Part shown: one piece after another, positions 33,538 to 40,463 of the stretch
Position numbering within the stretch: the first letter of the stretch is position 1
How the letters are laid out: every line of letters starts with the position of its first letter
NCBI GenBank assembly: GCA_016873095.1
Contig: VGYC01000051.1
Span: 1-40,463, forward strand
Origin: Planctomycetota bacterium
GTDB lineage: Bacteria > Planctomycetota > Planctomycetia > Gemmatales > Gemmataceae
Reading direction: 5' to 3'
DNA: 40,463 nucleotides
Made by a program: the position numbers and the translations under genes
Notes under the pieces: model-generated
Database searches by the model: none
Told to the model about the DNA's origin: nothing
The model's input: only the letters and a program-made list of their open reading frames with translations

Positions 33538-35106
33538 CTACGGAATGCCCAGCGCCTCTTGCAGCGGGCGCAGGTGTTTTTCGTAGCACTTCCAACGGCC
33601 CACTGCATCCCGGTAAACCGGTTTTCTGACCTCCGCGTCACTGGGTGTGCTGACCGACCGACCTGTCCGATGGAATGCCAGGCAATCGGGATGGAATTCC
33701 AGCCCACAGTGAGCTAATAGCAGATTCACCTGGTTCTCGGTGTCACGGACCAGCGTCTCATAGCGGATGTGGTGAATGTGGCCTGGAAACAAGTCGTCCC
33801 AATACGCCATGAGGTCCTGGTACAAGCGATAGTACGAGCCCAGTGCCGACAGGTTCGTCGCGTAGCCATGCGCCGCAGTGAAAAAATGCTGATAAATGGA
33901 CAGGCAATTGTCCAGCGGATCCCGTTCGCAAAGCACGATGCTGGCATTCGGCATCATGGCCGCATACAGGCCGATGCGCAGGAAATTATGCGGTAGTTTG
34001 TCGGTGATACGTCGCGCCTGCCCGGCGCTTGCCCTGAGCTTGCCGACATACTTTCGGCAGGATTCCGCCAGTTCGCCGCGGTCAACCCGGCCGATATCCA
34101 CCGGAAATGGCTTGCCAGTCCGTTGCTCGACGTCCTCGACCAAAATGCGGGAATACCCTGCTTCGCCACCGCCATGCACCGCGGGATGACTCGCAAGGAT
34201 CTGCTCAACCAGGCTGGTACCGGACCGTGGCATGCCGAGGATGAAGATCGGCGTGTTGTCCGTGATTGCGTGGCGTTTGAAATTTTCGACGAATTCCCGG
34301 TTGATTCCCTGTTTGTGCCGGTCGAAGAATGCAGCTTGCGCCTCCAGCGACCAGGTCTGGGCGTGGTTCTGCAGCTCGTTGGCTTCAAGAAAATACTTGA
34401 AGGCCCGGTCGTATTGCCTGCGTTGATCAAATGTTCGTCCCAGGGCATAGCCAACCGGGATTCGGTCCTCAGCCGGGACAGTCCGCGTACGCCAGGCTGT
34501 CTCCATCTTGCTCACTTGTTCCGCGTCATCCGCCAGCCGCCCGAGCAGCGCCAGGCGATAACAGGCTTCGCCATGCAGCGGCGATTGCAAGAGCGCCCTT
34601 GCGTAGCATGCGGCTGCGTTCGCAAGGTCTCCGCTCGCCTGATGCAGGGATCCACGGGTGACGAGCGCATTGGCATTGGCGGGGTCCAGGGCAAGGGACC
34701 GGTCCACCGCCCTCGCCGCTTCGTCAGGCTTGCCATCGTCTTGCAGCAGCGAGCCAAGCGCCGCATGCGCGCGGGCGTCTGCGGGTGCGAGCGAAACAGC
34801 CCGCTCCAAGCTCGCCAGTGCATCGGCCAGCAAGCCTTGCTGATGCTGGATGACGCCCAGATTGAACACGGCAACAAAATCGTCGGGGCGCGTCGCAACG
34901 GCTTTCTTCAGTAACGGTATTGCCCGGCTGGAGTTGCCCTCATCGTGATAGAGCATCCCGAGCATGTAATTGGCGGCATGGTGATCGCTGTCCCGCGCGA
35001 GGATGTTGCGCAGCTCGTTTGCAGCCAGCAGGGTCTTGCCGGCCCGCCGAAATTTCTCGGCGCGCCGGATCTCCTCCAAATATGACGGGACGCCCCGCGC
35101 CATCAT
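33538..35106 (-). CDS. TPR-repeat sulfotransferase-family protein
   Basis: A 522-residue two-part protein: tetratricopeptide repeats at about 10-240 (AANYMLGMLYHDEGNSSRAI, AVFNLGVIQHQQG, AHAALGSLLQDDG), then a sulfotransferase domain from about 285. The 5'-PAPS-binding loop IFILGMPRSGTSLVEQIL is at 287-304, and SIVLCERDPLDNCLSIY is the 3'-phosphate-binding region. Such fusions occur in many Pseudomonadota; substrates are mostly unknown, possibly proteins held by the TPRs. No signal peptide is visible. The ATG pair at 35106/35103 overlaps the stop of the upstream serine-hydrolase remnant (ATGA), so it was probably the second gene of a pair whose first gene is now broken. Expression may depend on a new promoter. 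Confidence 0.88.
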   Translation of the reverse strand: MMARGVPSYLEEIRRAEKFRRAGKTLLAANELRNILARDSDHHAANYMLGMLYHDEGNSSRAIPLLKKAVATRPDDFVAVFNLGVIQHQQGLLADALASLERAVSLAPADARAHAALGSLLQDDGKPDEAARAVDRSLALDPANANALVTRGSLHQASGDLANAAACYARALLQSPLHGEACYRLALLGRLADDAEQVSKMETAWRTRTVPAEDRIPVGYALGRTFDQRRQYDRAFKYFLEANELQNHAQTWSLEAQAAFFDRHKQGINREFVENFKRHAITDNTPIFILGMPRSGTSLVEQILASHPAVHGGGEAGYSRILVEDVEQRTGKPFPVDIGRVDRGELAESCRKYVGKLRASAGQARRITDKLPHNFLRIGLYAAMMPNASIVLCERDPLDNCLSIYQHFFTAAHGYATNLSALGSYYRLYQDLMAYWDDLFPGHIHHIRYETLVRDTENQVNLLLAHCGLEFHPDCLAFHRTGRSVSTPSDAEVRKPVYRDAVGRWKCYEKHLRPLQEALGIP

Positions 35107-35662
35107 TCTCCCGGGGCGAAAGGCCGGATCCGGTTGGCGGCCTTTATCATTTCCAGCGACCGTGTGCCGCCATTCCCGATGCGAAATCCGATCATGCGGT
35201 TGGGCATGAGGCAGACCAGCATCCCTCCCCATCCATGCATCTCGGCTATGGAAGTGGAAAATCCGGATTCCGTCGTATATGGCGTATGCCACAGGCTCAT
35301 GTGATACGAATTCTTGCCAAACCCGTTTGATTCCCCGGTGGGTAGGCCACGTTTGTCGGTCTGGTACAGGGCCTCGGCAAGCTTGGTCGGGCTGAGGATC
35401 TGCTTGCCTTTGTGCCGGCCGCCATTTTGCAGCAGCATCGATACCTTGGCGATGTCGTCAACCGTCACGAACAAGCCCCATCCCAGGAATGGAATACCCT
35501 GCGAGCCATCCGGCTCCACCGTGAACTTCGAAGACATGTGATGAATGCCGATCGGCTTGTACACTTCCTCGGTCATCATCTGCCACAGATCGGCATTCTC
35601 CCCCTCCCTGCTCGTCAACAGGCTGTCCAATGCCGCGGCTACCGTAAAGGTGTCGCGGTCAC
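35103..35662 (-). pseudogene. Serine hydrolase (beta-lactamase/S12-like), 5'-truncated remnant
   Basis: The recognisable part is about 185 residues: DTFTVAAALDSLL, EEVYKPIGIHHM, FLGWGLFVTVDDIAKVSMLLQNGG, and EMHGWGGMLV, which matches the third (H/K-x-G) motif of class C-type serine hydrolases. The first half, with the catalytic SxxK and YxN motifs, is gone; upstream of about 35,660 the frame stays open but encodes antisense of a TonB-receptor remnant. The 3' end is intact and overlaps the TPR-sulfotransferase start. The remaining piece cannot be an active hydrolase. Confidence 0.82.
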
Positions 35663-36042
35663 AACTCGAGGCGGTGATCGTCACGGCAACACGCAGGGAA
35701 TCCCGCATTGTCGACGTGCCTAACGTCATCTCCGCAATCTCCGGCAATGATATCGAACGCCATGGCGTGCGGGATCCTTCCGACCTCGTGCGTGTCGTAC
35801 CCGGCATCGCCTACCTGGAACAAGGGCCGCGCGTCGCAAATAACAACAACTACATCATTCTTCGCGGCCTGAATGCGGCCAGCCACAGCAGCCAACTGAG
35901 TTACGACCTCAGCGCCGTCTGGAACCGGCCGCTGAGTGAATCGTCATTACTGCGTTTCGCGGCGGGCAGGCGTGATTTGGGCGGATTCATCGACTACACT
36001 GACCGGGTGCAGCCCGACTCCAAACGGCATGAAATTCCGTGA
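35663..36042 (+). pseudogene. TonB-dependent receptor, truncated and internally deleted remnant
   Basis: LEAVIVTATRRES through LVRVVPGIAYLEQG and NNYIILRGLN is the N-terminal plug of a TonB-dependent outer-membrane receptor. Then, from about 35,878, the frame jumps to a barrel segment (YDLSAVWNRPLSESSLLRFAAGRRDLGGFIDY) with no room for the rest of the plug, and stops soon after. There is no signal peptide or start: upstream sequence is the opposite-strand hydrolase remnant. At least two deletions are needed to explain it. Full receptors are 700-900 residues; about 125 remain. Confidence 0.85.
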
Positions 36043-36115
36043 CTCGACCACTCGCCAGCGTACCATGAGGTTCCTGAACCCTTCCATTATTGAACACTCT
36101 TGGAGCACATCAGTC

Positions 36116-36568
36116 ATGCGCATCCACGCGATCTTCGCTGTCCTCATCGCGACAATCTACGCAGAAACCGCATCAGCCGATCTTGAACCATACAAGGACT
36201 ACGACATCAGCGATGCCGTGTGGGCAATCACGACCATCCGCGTTGCAGACAACATGGACGACATCTATTTGGAGGCGATAAAGAGCGCATGGGCTGAGGG
36301 CAACGAAGTGGCGAAAGCGCTCGGACACATTGAGGACTATTTGATCCTCCGCAGCGATCTGCCCCAGAGTGGCGAGTTCAATTTGATGTTGATCGTAAAA
36401 TACAAAACTACTTCGGACCGCGCTCCCAGCAAAGACCGGCACGACGCCGTGATGACGATGTGGGGTCAGAAAAGAACCGAGGCATGGGCGAAGTTCCAAC
36501 ACGAAAACGTTTCTGGTATGCGCGAAATTACTGGTCAGTACCTGATGCGTGAGATCAGTTTGCGCTAG
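36116..36568 (+). CDS. Small exported protein of unknown function
   Basis: A 150-residue protein with a clear signal peptide (MRIHAIFAVLIATIYAETASA, cleavage after about 21). The mature part, with AVWAITTIRVADNMDDIYLEAIKSAW, EDYLILRSDLPQSGEFNLML and MREITGQYLMREI, suggests a compact alpha/beta fold, perhaps ferredoxin-like. I do not recognise a named function. The ATG at 36116 was chosen over upstream codons because GGAG lies 10 nt before it and the signal peptide starts there. The remnant of a TonB receptor precedes it; whether it was part of the same operon is unknown. Confidence 0.7.
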   Translation: MRIHAIFAVLIATIYAETASADLEPYKDYDISDAVWAITTIRVADNMDDIYLEAIKSAWAEGNEVAKALGHIEDYLILRSDLPQSGEFNLMLIVKYKTTSDRAPSKDRHDAVMTMWGQKRTEAWAKFQHENVSGMREITGQYLMREISLR

Positions 36569-37035
36569 TGATAACGCTGCAGAAATCAGCAGTCAGCGTG
36601 AGGTGAGCATTCGGGCCAAGTACGTATGCCCGCATCGACATGCCGTAACGACCGCTCCTAGTGATCTGCCGGCATTCTTCGGACCAGCTGCCACTAGACA
36701 ATGGCTCATCGGGATCGCTGAACCCGGGTGAGCGCGGCTGCAAGCCGATCCGCGTGTGGCGTGACCTGAGAGCGGCATTATGGATACTGAATGCTGGCGG
36801 TCAGCGGCTTTGGCCTTCGCCTCCCAGGCGGACCGCAAGCCCGCGCACCGCCGCTTCCGGCATTGGAGCCCACACGCAGTGATGTGGGTGGCGCTGGCCG
36901 ATTTGGCGGATAGTCTGCGCGAGCAGGCGGCGCCGGGTTTCCCGGGGTACCTCTGCGATGCGGCATCCGGGTTCGCCATTGGCGGCTGTGACAAGTCGGC
37001 GCCCGCTGCCCTCACCGCGCCGGTCAGCGCTTAGC
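36569..37035. other. Intergenic stretch with no supported gene
   Basis: Between the small exported protein and the CocE promoter. Short open frames on both strands show no family-like features, signal peptides or ribosome-binding sites. No RNA gene, repeat array or insertion sequence ends are seen. It may be decayed DNA linked to the rearrangement just upstream. Confidence 0.5.
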
Positions 37036-37063
37036 TTGACTCTTGCACGTGAAGGAATACTAT
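37036..37063 (+). promoter_or_regulatory. Sigma70-like promoter for the CocE-type hydrolase
   Basis: TTGACT (37036-37041), a 16-bp spacer and TACTAT (37058-37063) give a good match to the consensus. Transcription would begin near 37,070, leaving a leader of about 58 nt before the ATG at 37128. No terminator precedes it, but a 467-bp gap does. The following epimerase-like gene may share it. Confidence 0.55.
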
Positions 37064-37127
37064 CCGACGGTCAGCTTACGTGAGAAGAATCCTGATTAGC
37101 ATGCTACTTCATCGAGTGGGGAGACGT

Positions 37128-38987
37128 ATGAGGCGCATCGCATTAATCATCGCATGCATGAACGTCTATCTCGGTGCCGCGATGGCAGAAGAAGTGAAAG
37201 CACAACCAGCATACGAGGTGCGAGTTGAGAAGAGCGTCATGGTCAAGATGCGCGATGGCATCAGCTTGTCCATGGATCTGCATTCGCCTGCGGGGGCTTC
37301 TGGCAGACTTCCGACCATCCTGCTGAGGACTCCGTATGGCAAGAGTCGGTCCTCGACCGAAGCGGATTTGATGAGAAAGTCGCTGGTTGGCAGAGGGTAT
37401 GTCGTGGCGATCGTGGACATGCGCGGCCGCTTTGAGTCGGAGGGGGGCCCCTACAAGCCAGGGTTTGGTGACCGCAATGACGCCTACGATACGGTCACAT
37501 GGATCGCGAGTCAGCCATGGTCCAATGGTCGAGTGGCCACGATGGGTTGTTCCTACTTGGGAGATACCCAGGTCGTGCTCGCGACCACACGGCATCCAAA
37601 TCACGTTGCAGCAGTTCCAATGGCATCGACAACTGGCTACCTGGGCTATGGACGCCCATGGATCGCTTATGACGGTGGGGTCTTTGAGCTTGCGCAGACC
37701 GCTGGTTGGTTTTCTGGCAGCGGAAGCGAAATCGTCTATGGACCGCCGCCTTGGGTAAACCGCCAGGAGTGGTTCCGCTCTGACGCCGCCAAACTGTTTC
37801 GTCAAACGGAGCAACGCGACCAAATCGAGTATTTCTCCAGAATCTGGGAGTTGCCCATCATCGACATCCTGAATAATTCTGGAGCACCGCCGACGGATTA
37901 CGAAAACTTCGTGTCCAACAATCCGGATGGCGAGTATTTCCAGAAGCTCGACTGGGCCAAGAAATCGGACCGCTTTGACACGCCGATGCTATTCGTAGAC
38001 TCCTGGTACGACTACGGCCCCGCCGAGACGCTGGATCTGTGGAATCTGGCGCAAGAAAACTCTGTCACCAAGAAATCGCGTGATAACCAGTTTGTGATCA
38101 TTGCGCCGACAACGCACTGCGAGTATTCCACCGCCGATGGCAGCGAGCATTGGGTTGTGGGCGAACGTGATATGGGGAAAGCCGGGCTCAATTTCGTGGA
38201 TATCCAGAATCGCTGGTACGACCACTGGCTGCTAGATGTCGACAATGGCGTGACCGACATGCCGAAGGTGCAGTACTTCCTGATGGGCAAGAACGAATGG
38301 CGAAGCTCGGATGTGTGGCCATTGGCCAACACGAATTACAGGAAGTTCTATCTGCAAAGCGCCGGCCGGGCCAACAGCCGGTATGGCGATGGATCACTTT
38401 CGCTGCAGATGCCTGGCGAGCAGCCGGCCGACCGTTTTGTCTATGACCCGGCGACACCGGTGCCATCGCTCGGCGGCCAGACCTGCTGTACCGGTCTCGA
38501 TACGGGCGCAGGTGCCTACGATCAGTCAAAGATTGAAATGCGTCACGATGTACTTGTGTACACATCTGATGTGCTGGAAAAGGGACTAGAGGTCACGGGA
38601 CCCTTGCAGGTCGTCCTCTATGTTTCTTCCTCTGCCAAAGATACAGACTTCATGGCCAAGCTCGTGGACGTTTATCCAGACGGCCGCGCATTCAACGTGC
38701 AGGAAGGCGCGCTCAGGATGCGATATCGGGAGGCATTCTCCAAGCAATTGCGCATGAAGCAAGGCGAGGTCTACGAGGCCCGTATTGACTTGCATGCTAC
38801 GGCCAATTATTTCGGCCCCGGACATCGTGTGCGGTTGGAAGTGTCGAGCTCCAGCTTTCCGCGATTCGACCGAAACCTCAACACCGGGGGAAACAACTAC
38901 GACGAATCGCAATGGGTCGTTGCAGAGAACATGGTCCACCACTCCGCTCAGTATCCTTCCCATTTGTTGCTGCCTGTGATCGATTGA
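37128..38987 (+). CDS. Secreted CocE/NonD-family hydrolase (X-Pro dipeptidyl-peptidase S15-like)
   Basis: A 619-residue alpha/beta hydrolase with a signal peptide (MRRIALIIACMNVYLGAAMA, cleavage near 20). Nucleophile Ser142 lies in MGCSYLGD (GxSYxG is the CocE/S15 form), the Asp in VDSWYDYGPAETL, and the His in APTTHCEYS. The C-terminal jelly-roll domain starts around 430. Family members cleave cocaine-like esters, glutaryl-cephalosporins or X-Pro peptides; the natural substrate here is unknown. The start at 37128 follows GGGGAGA and gives a clean signal peptide; an earlier in-frame ATG-type start at 37080 would bury it. Confidence 0.92.
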   Translation: MRRIALIIACMNVYLGAAMAEEVKAQPAYEVRVEKSVMVKMRDGISLSMDLHSPAGASGRLPTILLRTPYGKSRSSTEADLMRKSLVGRGYVVAIVDMRGRFESEGGPYKPGFGDRNDAYDTVTWIASQPWSNGRVATMGCSYLGDTQVVLATTRHPNHVAAVPMASTTGYLGYGRPWIAYDGGVFELAQTAGWFSGSGSEIVYGPPPWVNRQEWFRSDAAKLFRQTEQRDQIEYFSRIWELPIIDILNNSGAPPTDYENFVSNNPDGEYFQKLDWAKKSDRFDTPMLFVDSWYDYGPAETLDLWNLAQENSVTKKSRDNQFVIIAPTTHCEYSTADGSEHWVVGERDMGKAGLNFVDIQNRWYDHWLLDVDNGVTDMPKVQYFLMGKNEWRSSDVWPLANTNYRKFYLQSAGRANSRYGDGSLSLQMPGEQPADRFVYDPATPVPSLGGQTCCTGLDTGAGAYDQSKIEMRHDVLVYTSDVLEKGLEVTGPLQVVLYVSSSAKDTDFMAKLVDVYPDGRAFNVQEGALRMRYREAFSKQLRMKQGEVYEARIDLHATANYFGPGHRVRLEVSSSSFPRFDRNLNTGGNNYDESQWVVAENMVHHSAQYPSHLLLPVID

Positions 38988-39014
38988 CAAAGACGCGACC
39001 TTTCGAAGCCTGGA

Positions 39015-40187
39015 ATGATGAACAGGGGGCGGAGGCGGTTTCTACAGGCCAGTTTGGGCGGTACAACGGCACTGATGTCCGGACATATCAGGAGCAGCTC
39101 CGAGAGCGGCAATGCGTGTGCGAGCAAAGGCGACAATAAGGCTCTGAGAATACTGATCCTCGGCGGCACTGGTTTCATCGGACCGCACATGGTGCAGGAA
39201 GCGTTGCGACGTGGCCACAATGTCACTTTGTTCAACCGTGGCCGGACCGCCCGAGATCTTTTCCCCGACCTTGAGTTGCTGGTTGGGGATCGCGATAACG
39301 AACTGGGTGCGTTACGCGGCCGTACATGGGACGCTGTTGTCGATAATTCAGGTTACGTGCCGCGGCACGTAGCAGATTCAGCGACGCTGCTGTCATCCGC
39401 GGTTTCACACTACCTGTTTGTCTCCAGCGTTTCCGCATACGCAGCCATGAGCGGCAATGCGACTGCAGCGAAGTACCATGACGTCGATATGCCGAACACC
39501 GAGTATGGCTCGCCTCTTGCAGCAATGCCGGACGAATCGGTCGAAGAAGTGACGTCCCTGACCTATGGACCACTCAAAGTACTTTGCGAACGTGCAGTTA
39601 CCGAGGTGATGGAGGAACGTCGCGTCACAATCCTTCGCCCGACCTGGGTAGTAGGTCCTGGTGACACATCCGACCGGCTGACTTATTGGCCCGTACGGGT
39701 CGCGCGGGGTGGCGAAGTGCTGGTTCCTGGAACTTCCGAGGATCTTCTGCAGATCATTGACGTAAGAGATCTGGCGATTTTTGTCGTCGACAGCGTCGAA
39801 CGACGCCTCGCCGGAATCTTTAATATGGTGACTGCGCCAGGCTCGTATTCGATGGGACGGTTCATGCTCGACAATTGCGCACTCACCAGAAGCGATGCAA
39901 GTCTCACTTGGGTCGACTTGCCATTCATAATCGAGAACGAGCTGCTCAAGGACGGTACGTTTGGAATCTGGGCGCCCCCTAGCGGTGATACGAGGTCGGA
40001 TGCAATCGTCAGTAGTGCCCGTTCATTCGAACATGGCCTAAGAGCCCGGCCGCCACGCGAGACGATTCGAGATACGCTTGGTTGGTGGTGGTCCCTGTCA
40101 GAAGAGCGCCGGAGGGACATGCATGCGGGTCTGAGTGCCGATCGAGAAGCGCGCCTCCTCGCGGCTTGGCGAATGCGCGCCTCGTAG
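39015..40187 (+). CDS. Tat-exported NAD-dependent epimerase/dehydratase-family protein
   Basis: A 390-residue extended SDR. The N-terminus GRRRFLQASLGG carries the twin-arginine signal pattern (RRxFLxA). Then ILGGTGFIG (48-56) binds NAD(P), and Tyr184/Lys188 in TYGPLK form the YxxxK pair. The rest resembles sugar-nucleotide epimerase or isoflavone-reductase-like proteins. Tat export makes sense because the dinucleotide-bound protein would fold in the cytoplasm; an exported SDR of this kind is uncommon. It begins 27 bp after the CocE gene and probably shares its transcript. Substrate unknown. Confidence 0.88.
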   Translation: MMNRGRRRFLQASLGGTTALMSGHIRSSSESGNACASKGDNKALRILILGGTGFIGPHMVQEALRRGHNVTLFNRGRTARDLFPDLELLVGDRDNELGALRGRTWDAVVDNSGYVPRHVADSATLLSSAVSHYLFVSSVSAYAAMSGNATAAKYHDVDMPNTEYGSPLAAMPDESVEEVTSLTYGPLKVLCERAVTEVMEERRVTILRPTWVVGPGDTSDRLTYWPVRVARGGEVLVPGTSEDLLQIIDVRDLAIFVVDSVERRLAGIFNMVTAPGSYSMGRFMLDNCALTRSDASLTWVDLPFIIENELLKDGTFGIWAPPSGDTRSDAIVSSARSFEHGLRARPPRETIRDTLGWWWSLSEERRRDMHAGLSADREARLLAAWRMRAS

Positions 40188-40189
40188 CG

Positions 40190-40463
40190 TCACCTGCCCC
40201 GCGATGTGCCACTGGTTGACCGGGGATCGATCCAGGACTGAAAGGTTCTGGTGCATCTGAAGTCATCGGGTCTGCCAGGCAGGCTCGTCCCGGTGGGTGC
40301 CAGGGCAGCCTTGACTTTCATCAGGTTTTTCGCTGAGAAGAGGCGCAATGCGACGCTCGTGCACACCCAGCTCGTATTTCGGTCGCCGAGATAGTCGTTG
40401 TGGCTGGACCAGGGGTAGTCGCGGGCATCCCTGACAAGTCCTGCACGCACCGGATTCAGGTGA
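40190..40463 (-). pseudogene. RayT/IS200-like (Y1) transposase, C-terminal part, probably decayed and cut by window edge
   Basis: From the right edge the minus strand reads HLNPVRAGLVRDARDYPWSSHNDYLGD, the well-known C-terminal segment of REP-associated tyrosine transposases (RayT). After about 40 residues the usual ending is replaced by unrelated Arg/Ser/Pro-rich sequence, suggesting a frameshift or truncation. The catalytic HUH and Tyr lie outside the window. RayT proteins mobilise REP palindromes; no REP array is seen here. Converges with the epimerase gene, 2 bp apart. Confidence 0.68.

Noticed and set aside
35107-35292. N-terminal extension of the TPR-sulfotransferase to 35292
   Set aside because: It overlaps the hydrolase coding sequence in another frame; the ATGA coupling at 35103-35106 is a better start.
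35663-35807. N-terminal extension of the serine hydrolase reading to 35807
   Set aside because: These residues are the antisense of the TonB-receptor plug and do not resemble any hydrolase N-terminus.
36593-37034. Short open frames in the gap before the CocE gene
   Set aside because: Low-complexity composition, no ribosome-binding site, and overlapping on both strands with none convincing.
1-40463. CRISPR array, tRNA, rRNA or prophage signals
   Set aside because: No regular repeat-spacer pattern, cloverleaf, rRNA-like or phage structural sequence was found on either strand.

Overview
This window looks like accessory and central-metabolism DNA of a high-GC, Gram-negative bacterium, most likely an uncultured member of the Pseudomonadota. 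The clues are a decayed TonB-dependent receptor, a Tat-signal oxidoreductase, a RayT/IS200-like transposase end, a GcvA-type LysR regulator and a proteobacterial methylamine (N-methylglutamate) pathway. Genus-level identity cannot be read from the sequence.

Layout. (1) 1-436: the start of a GcvT/DmdA-like gene leaves the left edge and is divergent from a LysR regulator, with two clear inverted repeats between them. (2) 1393-6153 (minus strand): a five-gene catabolic operon ordered LLM flavin/F420 oxidoreductase, alpha/beta hydrolase, enoyl-CoA hydratase, SDR, acyl-CoA dehydrogenase. (3) 6379-15264: two crotonases (one without its catalytic glutamates), a three-subunit molybdenum hydroxylase (FAD, 2Fe-2S, Mo subunits), a transglutaminase-like protein, an amidase and a CoA-transferase-family protein. 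(4) 15268-23312 (minus strand): the operon cofC-fbiC-fgd-cofE-cofD-gnd-pgl. It joins the recognisable F420 biosynthesis enzymes to an F420-dependent glucose-6-phosphate dehydrogenase, 6-phosphogluconolactonase and 6-phosphogluconate dehydrogenase. This is an oxidative pentose phosphate branch whose first step yields F420H2. (5) 23417-33517: an XRE-cupin regulator, a 17-bp palindrome, and the complete N-methylglutamate pathway mgdABCD-gmaS-mgsABC for methylamine use. (6) 33538-36042: a TPR-sulfotransferase gene behind a beheaded serine hydrolase. The hydrolase remnant meets, head to head, an internally deleted TonB-receptor remnant, which marks a rearrangement scar. (7) 36116-40463: a small exported protein, a secreted CocE-type hydrolase with a good sigma70-like promoter, a Tat-exported epimerase-like protein, and a RayT transposase end.

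How it fits together. The F420 operon supplies both the cofactor and a way to reduce it from glucose-6-phosphate. A luciferase-like oxidoreductase in the catabolic operon is a possible consumer. CofE here lacks the FbiB-type reductase domain, so the exact F420 side chain is open (classical lactyl or 3-phosphoglyceryl form). The methylamine operon next door converts methylamine through gamma-glutamylmethylamide and N-methylglutamate to formaldehyde equivalents and ammonia. The molybdenum hydroxylase, amidase, CoA-transferase-like, crotonase and acyl-CoA dehydrogenase genes look like parts of a route for an unidentified cyclic or N-containing substrate; that link is inference.

The most noteworthy items are the self-contained F420 synthesis/reduction operon, the incomplete reductase inventory for F420, the palindromic operator of the methylamine operon, enzymes missing catalytic residues (CoA-transferase, crotonase, transglutaminase), and the head-to-head gene-remnant junction near 35,660.
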